From: an uncultured Sphingomonadaceae bacterium
GTDB taxonomy: Bacteria; Pseudomonadota; Alphaproteobacteria; Sphingomonadales; Sphingomonadaceae
Direction of reading: 5' to 3'
Assembly: GCA_938050045.1 (NCBI GenBank)
Contig: CALLJS010000010.1
Span: 1-64,000 of the forward strand
DNA length: 64,000 nucleotides
Under the pieces are notes generated by a model. That model worked only from the letters and a program-made list of their open reading frames with translations. It did not search any database and was not told the DNA's origin. The position numbers and the translations under genes were made by a program. This document shows, in pieces, positions 6,693-16,600 of this stretch (position 1 is its first letter; every line of letters begins with the position of its first letter).

Positions 6693-8858
6693 TTACAAAA
6701 AACTATAGGGATCAACATCCACGGCGACACGCACGCTTTTGGGCCACTCCAAGGGTTCGAGCCATGCGCGCACTATGTCTTGTAGTGCAATTTGACGCCT
6801 TGCTTGTAACAATAATCTCTGGCGATAGCGGCCACGCAGCATTGCAAGCGGTGCGGGGGCAGGGCCAAATACCATCATGCCATTGTGTTGCGGCGCAGTT
6901 TGGGCAATTAAGCGCGCTATACTGGCGGCTTCGCTCTCATCTTCAGAGGATATTATGATCGCCGCAAATCTGCCAAAGGGCGGTGCGGATGCATGTTTGC
7001 GCGATAATGTTTCGGCTGCATAAAAATCATCACGATCGCCCTTGACCAATGCCTGTAACACAGGCGCAGAAGGCGCGCGCGTTTGAATATAGACATGCCC
7101 TTTTTTTGCGGCCCGACCAGCGCGGCCAGATGCTTGCGAGATTTGTTGAAAAGTGCGCTCTGCGGCGCGTAAATCACCGCCTTCTAATCCCAAATCAGCA
7201 TCAATTATCCCGACCATAGTCAGATTGGGGAAATGATAGCCTTTGGTCACAAGCTGCGTTCCGATGATGATGTCAATTTCATCATTCTCAACCTTAGCGA
7301 CAAATTCCGCCGCCTTTGCTGGTGAATATAATGTATCCGATGTGGCAACAAAGGTCCGAGCCTCGGGAAACATCATCTCTATTTCATCATTGATACGCTC
7401 TACGCCCGGGCCGCACGCCACCAAACTATCTTCTTCCTCGCATTCAGCGCAGGCCTGTGGCGGCGGCATGACATGACCGCAATGATGACACGCCAGCCGC
7501 TTGACCAATCGATGCTCCACCATCCAGCTTGTACAATTTGGACATTGGATGCGATGACCACAGGTACGGCAGAGCGTGAGCGGCGCATAACCGCGCCTAT
7601 TAAGGAATATGAGGCTTTGCTCGCCGCGTTCGATCGTGTCTTTTATCGCTTTTATAAGGCGCGGTGCGATCCAGTGACCGCGCTCTGGCACATCTTGGGT
7701 AAGATCGATAGTTTCAATCTCTGGCAAATGCGCCCCGCCAAAGCGCGACGCCAACTCAATAGCCGTATATCGTCCAATCTCTGCCATATAGCGCGTTTCT
7801 AATGCAGGTGTGGCCGATGATAAAATGATGGGAATATCCTCTTGCATCGCCCGCATAACGGCTGCATCGCGGGCATGATAACGCACGCCTTCTTCTTGTT
7901 TGAAGCTGGCCTCATGCGCTTCATCGACGATGATGAGGCCAAGATTTTTATAGGGCAAATAGAGAGCCGAGCGCGCCCCGATTAATATAGAGGCATCGCC
8001 ATTGGACACTGCACGCCAAGTGCGCCTGCGCTCGCTTTGCTTCATCCCGCTGTGCCAGCTAGCAGGCGTGCTACCAAAGCGTTCTTCAAACCGTTGCAAA
8101 AAAGGCTGCGTTAGGGCAATTTCTGGCAGCAGCACCAAACATTGTTTCCCCATTTCGATACAAGCCGCGACAGCTTCAAAAAAAGTTTCCGTTTTGCCCG
8201 ACCCTGTGACCCCATCCAGCATTATCGCTTCAAATTTTTGCGTTTTTGTGATGGCGGTTAAGTGCGCCGCAGCTCTGGCTTGATCGTCGGATAATTGCGG
8301 TTTGTGATATTCTGGATTGGGCAGATCAAAACTATCATCTATGCTGACCTCGATGGGCTCTAATGCGCCCGTTTTTACGAGCCCACGGATTACAGCATCG
8401 CTGACGTCCGCTTTTAAGGCTAGTTCGCGGATAAGCCCCTGCTGGCCGTTAATGGCGTCTAGGGCCTGTGCGCGTTTTGGTGTCATACGGTCAGGGTTTG
8501 CTCCCGTGGTGCGATATTCGGTGACGCTGATTGCGGGGTTAAATGCGGCCGATGGCGGCAGCACCATACGCAATACAGATGCCCGCGAACATAGATAATA
8601 ATGCGCTGTCCAATCGACCAATTCCCGCAGTGCTTTATTTAGCGGTGCTAAGTCTAACACGGTAATGATAGGGCGCAGCTTTGAAACTGCGATAGGCGTT
8701 TCAACTTGGTTCTCATTATCCCATACCACGCCATATAATTTGCGCGGCCCAAGCGGGACTTCTACGATAGAGCCAATTTGAACGTCCATAGTATCAGGGA
8801 TAGCATAATCGAGCGGCCCTATGACTGTGGTCATTAATATAACATGCGCGCGATTCAT
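6693..8858 (-). CDS. priA: Primosomal protein N' (replication restart helicase PriA)
   Basis: About 721 residues from MNRAHVILMT; the frame extends 16 codons further to a GTG at 8906 but those residues lack similarity to PriA N-termini. The order is the 3'-DNA-binding domain (DYAIPDTMDVQIGSIVEVPL), then the helicase with Walker A GVTGSGKT and DEAHEASFKQ, then the zinc region (CRTCGHRIQCPNC, CHHCGH, CAECEE), then the C-terminal helicase motifs GTQLVTKGYHFP and QASGRAGRA. PriA reloads DnaB at stalled forks. No close operon partner is seen. Confidence 0.95.
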   Translation of the reverse strand: MNRAHVILMTTVIGPLDYAIPDTMDVQIGSIVEVPLGPRKLYGVVWDNENQVETPIAVSKLRPIITVLDLAPLNKALRELVDWTAHYYLCSRASVLRMVLPPSAAFNPAISVTEYRTTGANPDRMTPKRAQALDAINGQQGLIRELALKADVSDAVIRGLVKTGALEPIEVSIDDSFDLPNPEYHKPQLSDDQARAAAHLTAITKTQKFEAIMLDGVTGSGKTETFFEAVAACIEMGKQCLVLLPEIALTQPFLQRFEERFGSTPASWHSGMKQSERRRTWRAVSNGDASILIGARSALYLPYKNLGLIIVDEAHEASFKQEEGVRYHARDAAVMRAMQEDIPIILSSATPALETRYMAEIGRYTAIELASRFGGAHLPEIETIDLTQDVPERGHWIAPRLIKAIKDTIERGEQSLIFLNRRGYAPLTLCRTCGHRIQCPNCTSWMVEHRLVKRLACHHCGHVMPPPQACAECEEEDSLVACGPGVERINDEIEMMFPEARTFVATSDTLYSPAKAAEFVAKVENDEIDIIIGTQLVTKGYHFPNLTMVGIIDADLGLEGGDLRAAERTFQQISQASGRAGRAAKKGHVYIQTRAPSAPVLQALVKGDRDDFYAAETLSRKHASAPPFGRFAAIIISSEDESEAASIARLIAQTAPQHNGMMVFGPAPAPLAMLRGRYRQRLLLQARRQIALQDIVRAWLEPLEWPKSVRVAVDVDPYSFL

Positions 8859-8971
8859 AACAGGACTATAGGAGGAATATCTCAAGACGTCATGCATTTG
8901 CTGCACAGTTTACCATTTGCAGATGCAATTTTATGCTATAGCTTAATTAAATGCGAGAATAGGGGATTATT

Positions 8972-9700
8972 ATGCATAATATTAAGCATCAAACCATTGG
9001 TAAAAACTCTGAATTTATCAGTATTAAATCACTGAATAGACGCGATATATTATTCTATGGGATGGCTGGCGGATTATTCACATTATCGGGATGTGCCAGC
9101 TTACCAGGCTTTGGTCTAACCGATACTTTGCGCCGTTTAATGGCATTATCATCGCAACGCGCCTTTGCCCAATTGATAGAGCCAGGTGGTTTTTACGATG
9201 ACCAATTAACCCGCATAGCATTACCCGATCAATTTGGCGGCGGGGCAGGGTCAAGCCTATTATCAACCGTATTGAGCAGTGGTAAAGTGCGCACCAAATT
9301 GCAGCAACAAGTGAACCGCGTTGCCGAAAAAGGCGCGGAGCGCGCTGCGCCCTATGTTGCGGACACTATTAAAACGATAGGTATCGAAGGGGCTAGCCAA
9401 ATCATTAAAGGAGGCCCCAGCGCAGCCACAGAATTTTTGCGCGGCAATATTGGGAATAATTTAATTGGCATCATGGTGCCAGGCATTAACGATGGGCTGA
9501 AACTATTTGATAATGGTTTAATCTCTCAGGCGGTGCGCTCGGTTGCTGGGTTTGATGTCGGTAAATTGGGCAATGATATTGTTGGCAAGGCGGGTAATAG
9601 CATTTGGTCCGCTATGGGCCGCGAAGAAGCCGCCATACGGGCCAATCCGCGCGAAACGGGTGATCCTTTATTGATTGCCGCCTTTGCTCTGGCGGGGTGA
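8972..9700 (+). CDS. DUF4197 family exported lipoprotein
   Basis: 242 residues. The N-terminus has a twin-arginine motif (NRRDILFY, residues 23-30), a hydrophobic segment and a lipobox LSGC (Cys at about residue 41), suggesting a Tat-exported lipoprotein. The mature part, including SGKVRTKLQQQVNRVAEKGAE and the C-terminal PRETGDPLLIAAF, fits the DUF4197 family, whose function is unknown. Divergent from priA; both promoters would lie in about 110 bp. Confidence 0.7.
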   Translation: MHNIKHQTIGKNSEFISIKSLNRRDILFYGMAGGLFTLSGCASLPGFGLTDTLRRLMALSSQRAFAQLIEPGGFYDDQLTRIALPDQFGGGAGSSLLSTVLSSGKVRTKLQQQVNRVAEKGAERAAPYVADTIKTIGIEGASQIIKGGPSAATEFLRGNIGNNLIGIMVPGINDGLKLFDNGLISQAVRSVAGFDVGKLGNDIVGKAGNSIWSAMGREEAAIRANPRETGDPLLIAAFALAG

Positions 9701-9814
9701 ATGCTTAAATATGATAGTAATTTAAAGAATATCTTAGTTAATTACTAAACTATATAAGTGATAATTAATTATATAGAAAACTTATAAAGTTACTGACATT
9801 ATTTTGAGTTTATG

Positions 9815-9909
9815 CCATATTTTGAAGCGAAACCCTCGGAGGGCTTTCGCTGTCCGAGGGCTCTGTCTAGTCCGTATGGTTGCTTCCAACCTTCGGCTCT
9901 CAAATATGG
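9815..9909 (+). ncRNA. Structured RNA upstream of the Abi gene (abiF-RNA-like candidate)
   Basis: About 95 bases that can fold as a closed multi-branch structure. Closing stem: CCATATTTTGA (9815-9825) with TCAAATATGG (9900-9909), one bulged T. Hairpin 1: CCCTCGGA (9833-9840) with TCCGAGGG (9853-9860), 8 perfect pairs and a 12-base loop. Hairpin 2: GGTTG (9878-9882) with CAACC (9887-9891) and a CTTC tetraloop. It ends 12 bases before the Abi start codon. A conserved RNA called abiF is known upstream of abiF genes; this may be a member or an analogue. No covariation test was possible. Confidence 0.6.
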
Positions 9910-9921
9910 ATTTAGAGATTA

Positions 9922-10605
9922 ATGCCAATACGTCAAGATAATATTAACAACAGAATTGATACAAATTTAATAAATGTTTTTCAAAGAACAATTTCTCCCG
10001 AACGATGGAGAACTTATAAATTGAGCGCAGGCTTTCATGAAGACACTGCTCATAGGTTGTATATATGGAATGCTGCAATTGGGCAAAGTTTTCATTTTCC
10101 ACTACAAACTGTTGAAGTTGCTCTGAGGAATGTGATTCATGAATCACTTAAACAAATATATGGTGAAGATTGGTCTGTGGATGCTGGGTGTCGCCAAATG
10201 TTAGGGGTTAAATTAAAGGATATTATAATTAAGTCTGAACGCAGGCATCGCAATAGATACAATACTGCTGCAAATACACCGCAAATAGTTGCTTCATTAT
10301 CGCTTGGTTTTTGGGTTTCATTATTAAGACAAAGCTATCATGGACCAATCTGGAATAACCAAATCCATCACGCTTTTCCTAATCTGTCACATAATGAAAC
10401 GATGGTGGATGTAAGTAATATCGGAACCGTGATACAAGATTTAAGGAATCGTATATTTCATCAAGAACCTTTGATAGGGCATAACCTATCTTTAGATTAT
10501 GCAGCTATTTTAAAAATGTTGGGTTGGATATGCCCATCAACAAGAGATTGGATGCGTTCTTATTCTTTCGTACCTAATGTAATAAGAGAGAGACCAAAAA
10601 GATAA
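9922..10605 (+). CDS. Abi-like (AbiD/AbiF type) HEPN protein
   Basis: 227 residues. The N-terminal segment QTVEVALRNVIHESLKQIYG and the C-terminal HEPN signature R175-N-R-I-F-H180 followed by QEP (the RX4H pattern of HEPN ribonucleases) place it in the Abi family linked to abortive phage infection. Expected to be a cytoplasmic RNase-type toxin or effector. It directly follows a folded RNA region and has no protein antitoxin next to it. Base use is AT-rich compared with neighbouring DUF4197 and holin genes, which suggests acquisition. No good Shine-Dalgarno is seen apart from weak TTAGAGA. Confidence 0.75.
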   Translation: MPIRQDNINNRIDTNLINVFQRTISPERWRTYKLSAGFHEDTAHRLYIWNAAIGQSFHFPLQTVEVALRNVIHESLKQIYGEDWSVDAGCRQMLGVKLKDIIIKSERRHRNRYNTAANTPQIVASLSLGFWVSLLRQSYHGPIWNNQIHHAFPNLSHNETMVDVSNIGTVIQDLRNRIFHQEPLIGHNLSLDYAAILKMLGWICPSTRDWMRSYSFVPNVIRERPKR

Positions 10606-10620
10606 TGACCACAAATTTAA

Positions 10621-11031
10621 TCACTCAACGCCTTTGATTTTGCCCCATTGGCGTGCAGCGGTATAACCCAAATAGCCTGTTCCAAATAGCGCATAAAGCG
10701 GCTCGGGTAGGCCATTGAGATAGGCGTTCATACCATTGGCGATGCTCAGCGCCGCCTCGGGCCTGATGGCAGCGATTAATCCCATGGGTATGGCCCATAA
10801 GAGCATTATATATATGACATAGAGAAAGCTGGGGCGCGCTCGGCTAGTCCATGGATCTGCTGATTGGGATTCAGAGAGGATGGCCGATAGCTGCGTTTTG
10901 ACCGCCTCCATCTCTTGTGAACCCTCTAATTTGAGCAGCTCTAACTTTGCTTTTTCGCGCGCCGCTTTGTCGGGAATGATTTTATCGATGATTTTCCCAA
11001 TCGGGCCGATTAATTGTGATAATATGCTCAT
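10621..11031 (-). CDS. GTA-type holin (three-TM)
   Basis: 136 residues. An N-terminal amphipathic segment (LIGPIGKIIDKIIPDK), a charged helix, then hydrophobic segments (FLYVIYIMLLWAIPMGLIAA and a second near LYALFGTGYLGYTAARQWG). This matches the holin family found with gene-transfer-agent release genes in alphaproteobacteria. It lies 15 bases downstream of the endolysin gene on the same strand, forming a two-gene lysis cassette without other phage genes nearby. Confidence 0.75.
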   Translation of the reverse strand: MSILSQLIGPIGKIIDKIIPDKAAREKAKLELLKLEGSQEMEAVKTQLSAILSESQSADPWTSRARPSFLYVIYIMLLWAIPMGLIAAIRPEAALSIANGMNAYLNGLPEPLYALFGTGYLGYTAARQWGKIKGVE

Positions 11032-11046
11032 TATAATCCTTTCAAA

Positions 11047-11583
11047 TTAACCAATACGGTGTTCTAGCCATCCATAGAGAAAGCTCTCATTGGTGCTGCG
11101 TTTTTCGGTGAGGCGGATGTAGCGCGCGCCTTGTAAAGCCTCTATGGCGCGTAATAAAACAATCTCGCCTTTTGCGCCTCTTTTGCGTAAATATCCTTTT
11201 AAGGCGGCGAGGGTTGCAGGGCCAATGATGCGATCAATCTGCAAATCTTTATAATCGCGTTCCTGGCGGTTGAGCGCATTGAGCGCGCGCTGCGTAAATG
11301 AAATCGCCGTTCCTACGCCCATATTTACACCAGTATCGAACATTTCTGCGGCAATTTTGGGCGTAAATAAGGCTATTTTATCAAATTGTGGTTTGAGCCA
11401 ATAAATGCGTTTGTAAATGCCGTGCGCTTCGCTTTTGGGCATAGCGCGCATCGGGCCATTATAGCCATGTTGCCGCGCCGTACCGATGGTAATACCCCAA
11501 TTAGTCTCACCGCCCATATCGTGCGGATGGTTGGCATAACCGCCTTCGCGTTTTAAGACATCGTTGATTAATTGATCTATCAT
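11047..11583 (-). CDS. GH108 endolysin (N-acetylmuramidase)
   Basis: 178 residues from ATG 11583, which has AAAGGTGA just upstream; a GTG three codons earlier is less likely. The GH108 catalytic Glu is in LKREGGYANHP (about residue 13), followed by ETNWGITIGTARQHGY. The C-terminal part (RIIGPATLAALKGYL) is a PG_binding_3-type peptidoglycan-binding region. It cleaves cell-wall glycan once the holin opens the membrane. Upstream DNA contains a palindrome shared with the xre/DUF6456 promoter region. Confidence 0.88.
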   Translation of the reverse strand: MIDQLINDVLKREGGYANHPHDMGGETNWGITIGTARQHGYNGPMRAMPKSEAHGIYKRIYWLKPQFDKIALFTPKIAAEMFDTGVNMGVGTAISFTQRALNALNRQERDYKDLQIDRIIGPATLAALKGYLRKRGAKGEIVLLRAIEALQGARYIRLTEKRSTNESFLYGWLEHRIG

Positions 11584-11608
11584 CAGAATCACCTTTCGTA
11601 TAATGAAT

Positions 11609-11637
11609 AACCAAATAGGTTATTTGTAGGAAAGAAA
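11609..11637. promoter_or_regulatory. Candidate operator of the lysis cassette, shared with the xre locus
   Basis: AACCAAATAGGTT (11609-11621; AACC-N5-GGTT symmetry) is followed by TGTAGGAAAGAAA (11625-11637). Both 13-mers recur exactly at 34840-34866 between the xre and DUF6456 genes, the second in the opposite relative orientation. The site lies 26-54 bases upstream of the endolysin start. Two GANTC sites, at 11678 and 11685, lie further upstream. Confidence 0.7.
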
Positions 11638-11789
11638 AATATGATGATTAATAAAATTTGAAACCGTCAAACTATCGGACTCGAGAGTCTCTAACCATTA
11701 TTTGAAACTTATCAACTGAAGAAAAATGTAAATATAGGAGCAAAATTGAAAATCATTCTTTCAATGATATTCAACAGAAATAATAGCAA

Positions 11790-12740
11790 TTAATAGGCAG
11801 GGAAAGGAAGTCTCTGGCTTTTCGCCGGCATATGTATAGGGGTTAGGCTATCATCGCTCTCTGGTAAGGGCTTAGATTTTTGTAATGGATTGTCTGTGAT
11901 ACCAAAGCGCGGTTCAATTTTGTCGGTTTCAATTATAGCATCTGATTTTGGCGAAGGGTCTGATTGTCTGACGATGATTGGTATATCATCTAGCGGATCA
12001 TTTTTGATCGAGTCGGGGGTGTTTGCTGTCATAACTTCGGATCGGCCAGCAGGTACCATGGTCTCATCATTCATTGTTGTATCATTATGGTCGATGCTGG
12101 GCTCTGCCATGGGTTTTTCTGCTGCATGCGCGGTTTCATTTTCTAACTTAGCTGAATTATTGTGTACGTTCGTTTTAATCAAAGCGCTGTTATCAAGCAG
12201 GCTGTTATCCATTATATCCTTTGATCTTGTTTCTATTGTAGCTGCTATTTTATTGGTATTAGGCGCAACAGGGGGCGCAATATCCAATGCTTGAGCCGCT
12301 ATCGATGGTAAAGGGCTATCTATCGAAGATGCAGCCGTGTCTTGAATATTATTTGCGATCGTAGAGATATTAATTTGTTGAGAAGAATCTTGGTTCACAG
12401 AGCTGCTAACGGTTAGGCTGGAAAATAAGACCATCCCCCCAATATATAGAGCCGCGCGAGAGGGGTTATGTGAGAAAAAGCCACTTTTCTTAACTTTGTG
12501 CCATGCGCCGATATTGGAATGGACACTATATTTACGGCCTTTTTGCATAGCAACGCAAGGCCGCGTAGCAATAGGTTCGCTGTTTAATTTGCTTGAGATA
12601 CTATTGGGATTGCTCGGGCTATCTTGCGGTAATTTGGTAACGGTCGCGATGATTTTTTCTGCAAGCCCGTCGGGAATTTCTCGCTCATTCATCTGACCCA
12701 ATAGAGAATTTAAGGAGGAAGTTTTATTATAATATGCCAT
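11790..12740 (-). CDS. Putative membrane-bound anti-sigma factor
   Basis: 316 residues from MAYYNKTSSL, starting 7 bases after the sigma-factor stop codon. A short N-terminal cytoplasmic region (LAEKIIATVTKLPQD) is followed by one hydrophobic segment (AALYIGGMVLFSSLTVS, about residue 107) and a long low-complexity periplasmic tail rich in Asp, Ser and Pro. The layout of one transmembrane helix next to an ECF sigma gene is that of anti-sigma factors, although no zinc (HXXXCXXC) motif is present. The assignment rests mostly on position. Confidence 0.5.
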   Translation of the reverse strand: MAYYNKTSSLNSLLGQMNEREIPDGLAEKIIATVTKLPQDSPSNPNSISSKLNSEPIATRPCVAMQKGRKYSVHSNIGAWHKVKKSGFFSHNPSRAALYIGGMVLFSSLTVSSSVNQDSSQQINISTIANNIQDTAASSIDSPLPSIAAQALDIAPPVAPNTNKIAATIETRSKDIMDNSLLDNSALIKTNVHNNSAKLENETAHAAEKPMAEPSIDHNDTTMNDETMVPAGRSEVMTANTPDSIKNDPLDDIPIIVRQSDPSPKSDAIIETDKIEPRFGITDNPLQKSKPLPESDDSLTPIHMPAKSQRLPFPAY

Positions 12741-12747
12741 ATTATTA

Positions 12748-13428
12748 TTATACCTCAAAATCCAAATTTGCAATTCCGTTTTGGGTCAATAAATCGCGAA
12801 AATTTTTGCGGGCTCTGTGCAGCAAAGATTCCATAGCTTTTATATTTAATCCCAGTAATTCTGCGCTATCAGAATTTTTATACCCCTCAAAATAACTTAA
12901 TATTATAGCAGTTTTATGGCGAATGGGCAATGCATTGAGCGCGTCTTCAATTTTCGCGCTTAATTGATTTTCTTCCAAGACCTGATCGGGCATTGGCGAT
13001 TTATCGGCTATTTCAAATTCTATATCATTGGAAACTAACATAAATTTTCGGTTATGATCGATTGACTTATTGATTGTCACTCTTTTAAGCCATGCAGCTA
13101 GGCCACGGCCTTTGGGCTGCCACCTATGAGCTTTCTGCCAAATAATTGTGAAAACTTGTTGCAAAATATCTTCTGCTTCGTGGCTATCGGATAATATTCG
13201 ATATGCGGTGGTATATAATCGGCCACTATATTTATTGACAAGATTGGCGAAAGCCAGTTCGTCGCCATTAGCGATTTTTTCTATGAGAATAATATCTTCA
13301 GAATGTTCATCATTTACACTGGGTTTTTCTGTGCCGAGCTTATCCATGCCCGTTGTAATAAAATTATATATATCATCATTGAGGCTATCATCATATATTT
13401 CAGGCAAATTTCTGACATCTAAGTTCAC
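12748..13428 (-). CDS. ECF-type RNA polymerase sigma factor (RpoE-like)
   Basis: 226 residues. Region 2 is clear (AFANLVNKYSGRLYTTAYRI, EAEDILQQVFTIIWQKA). Region 4 follows with ALNALPIRHKTAIILSYFEG and the helix-turn-helix LGLNIKAMESLLHRARKN. An N-terminal extension of about 45 residues is longer than usual. It directs transcription from -35/-10 sites of its own regulon, probably restrained by the adjacent membrane protein. It is divergent from the large autotransporter, a possible target. Confidence 0.88.
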   Translation of the reverse strand: MNLDVRNLPEIYDDSLNDDIYNFITTGMDKLGTEKPSVNDEHSEDIILIEKIANGDELAFANLVNKYSGRLYTTAYRILSDSHEAEDILQQVFTIIWQKAHRWQPKGRGLAAWLKRVTINKSIDHNRKFMLVSNDIEFEIADKSPMPDQVLEENQLSAKIEDALNALPIRHKTAIILSYFEGYKNSDSAELLGLNIKAMESLLHRARKNFRDLLTQNGIANLDFEV

Positions 13429-13643
13429 TATCCACCCTCATTTATCTCTATAAAATCTATAAAATTAGTAACAGAAGCAAAAAATAATTCCATAAAATAA
13501 TATTTCTCCGAAGGGTTTTAGAGATTGAAACGTTAGTATTTTGTGGTGTAGGTTGAAAAAACTCTAGCAGCAATTATTGATTTGAACTTTGAGTTATTAA
13601 ATTTCAACTAACACGTTGATTATAAAAAAATGGGGATGTTAAA

Positions 13644-16600
13644 ATGATTAACCTAAAAAGCTGTACTTGTATGACAGCTATTGCGATGGCGTTACTATCT
13701 ACGCAAGCTTATGCGCAGAATATGATTGGGGATCGTGTGACGACACCGCAAAATACGTCTTCAGATGGCGATATCACTATTACAGAGGATGGTGAAATCG
13801 ATATAGAATCGGGTACGGCTATTACAGTGGATAGTGATAATGATGTTACCAATGATGGTGAAATCAATGTGGGCGATGCGGATAATGCGCGCGCTATCAG
13901 CATCAATGCCGGAGTCGATGCCGATATTGTGAATGATGGAATAATTAGAGTAATTGAAGATTTTGATGCAGAAGACGATGATTCCAATGGAATAATAAGC
14001 GGCCCTGTAGCTAGGGCTCGAAATAGAGCCGGTATTTTTGTCGAAGATGGTGTAACATCTGGTTTGATTGAAAATTCAGGTAATATAATTGTCGAAGGAT
14101 TAAATTCTGGCGGAATTATCGTAAATGGCACTTATAATGGCGATATAATCAACACGGGCAGCATCGGTATCTTAGGCGATAATAGTGTCGGTATTGGCGT
14201 GAATAATGTCAATGGGGATGTGACGGTAAGAGGCAATGTCACTGTTGTGGGTGAAGGTGCGCAAGCATTCGTCGCGCAAGGCAATATTGATGGCGAGCTG
14301 CTGATCCAAGGAACTCTGAGGCAAACAATAAATTTTCAAAATGACGGCAGTAATGCAAGATTACCCTCTAGCAGTGTTAGATCGAATAGTGCAGCGGTTG
14401 AAATAGCGGGTAATGTGAGCAACGGTATTGTTTTTGCTGTTCCGCCGCCCAACGACGATAATGCTGATGATGATGAAGATGATGATGGTGTCGCAGATAA
14501 TATTGAAGGCAGTGCAAATGTTACATCGATAGGCAATGGGCCTGCCGTTTTGATAGGCGGTGCTAATGATAGTGTTATCGGGATCAATAATACGATAGCT
14601 GGAGACTATTCTATCATTGTTGAAGGTACAATATTGGGCGATGCGGAGTTTAGAGGGACCGATGGTTTTGGTCTCGTAATTGGAGGGCGCGGCGGTAATG
14701 TTAATGTCCAAGGCGGTCTTAATGTTAGCGGCAATGTCGGTGCTGTAACAATCGATTCTATTGCCACGGGTATCTTGATTAACAGCGGCTCTACGTTGAA
14801 CAGAATAGATAATTCGGGCAATATAACGGCCAATTTATCCACCCCAGGCGAAGGAGAAATTTATGCAATTAGAGATTTCTCAGGCAGCCTAAATTCGATC
14901 AATAATACGGGTTTCATTACGACTATGGGAACGACAGAGGATGTTCGCCAAGCTATATCTTTGTTCAATAATATAAGCGGTGTCACTATCATTCAAGAAT
15001 TGAATGATGAAGATGCAGAAACACGCGCAGAAAATGAAGAGGATGGCGAAGAAGATAATACCGTTTATACCGCTATTATTGGTGATATTGTCACAGGTTC
15101 TGGTAATGACCTTATTCGTGCGTCTGCAGGGCGCATTGATGGGCGGACATTTTTTAACGCAGGCGATGATACGCTGGATTTGCAAGGGGATGCCGAATAT
15201 CGCGGCGGCGTAAATTTTGGGGCAGGGACTGGCACCTTTACCCTCTCTGATGAGGCTTTGTTCAGAGGGTTTTTGGATGCCGCTGAACAAACTGTCAATC
15301 TGACCATTAGCGATGACGCTAATTTTGAGGGCGAGATTCGTAACGGTCAATCATTAGCAGTGGCCATCAATGGAGGTACATTTGGTGCGCTGAATAGCGA
15401 TGTTCTGGAATTTGATACGCTCACTGTTGGTGCTAATGGTACTATTCGCGTGTTCATCGATACCGAAGATAATGAAAATTCACGGATTATCGTTAATAGA
15501 GCCGTTTTTGCAGAGGGTTCGCAAATATCGGCAAATATTACATCGATTGAAGATGCAGAAGGAAATTATACTTTTCTAACGTCAAGCGATATTGTTGGTG
15601 TGCCGCAATTCGATAACAGCACATTGGCTTTACCCTTTATTTTCTCAGGTGATATTGAGCAAACGGGCAATAATCTCGTGTTAAATATTGATCGTAAATC
15701 TGCTGATGAGCTTGGTTTAACGCGATCCGCTGGAGAGGGTTTTGATGCGATTATTGACTCTATTCAAGGCAATAATATTTTTTCAGATAGTTTTTTAGAA
15801 ATTGATAATAGCGAAGATTTGCAGACACAAGTTGAGCAATTCTTACCCGATCATGCTGGAGGAATATTTGAATTTGCATCGCGCAATTCGCGCACCGTAG
15901 CGCGGCACATCATGGATAATACATCTCTTTATGAAAATGTGAGCGATTATAGCATCTGGTTTCAGCCGATATTTTGGAGAAATTCGAAACAATTGACGCA
16001 AACTTCTGATTATGAGGTCAGAGCTTTTGGTGCTTCTGCGGGGTTTGAACGTTGGTCAAAACTTGGCTTCTTAGGGTTATCATATAGCTATGCTGATGGG
16101 AGCATTGATAATAATATAGATGAGGATGATGACGTCCGTAATGAAATCGATGCTACACAACATGAATTTAGTGGTTATTGGAGGCTGAACAGAGGCCCTT
16201 TATATGCTTTCGCAAGAGCATCTGGTTCGTTTTTGTCGATATCGGGAGTTAGAACATTCCAAGGTACAGCTAATGATAATGATATAGGAACAACTGCTAA
16301 TGCAGAGTGGGATGCTTTCTTGGCATCAGCCACTGCAGGATTAAGCTATGATTTCAATGCAGGCAAGCGCCTTATTTTTCGTCCGAAAGCTGTGGTTGAT
16401 TATTATTCGCTCAATGAAGATGGTTATGAAGAAACGGGAGCAACTGATGAATTTTTGCTTGCCGTCGAGGATAGGGTTAGCGACCAAGTCTCTGGCTCAA
16501 CATCGATGTCGATTATGTATCAGATAGGCGAAACAAATCAAGATAACACGCCTCTAACATTCGGCTTAGAAGGTGGACGTCGCTTTAGCCTTGCTGGTGA

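Noticed and set aside
9815-9909. Folded region considered as a retron msr/msd
   Set aside because: No reverse transcriptase gene is nearby; the following gene is an Abi/HEPN protein.
14460-14490. Acidic insert in the autotransporter considered as a frameshift artefact
   Set aside because: The frame stays open on both sides and the Asp-rich composition recurs elsewhere in the passenger.
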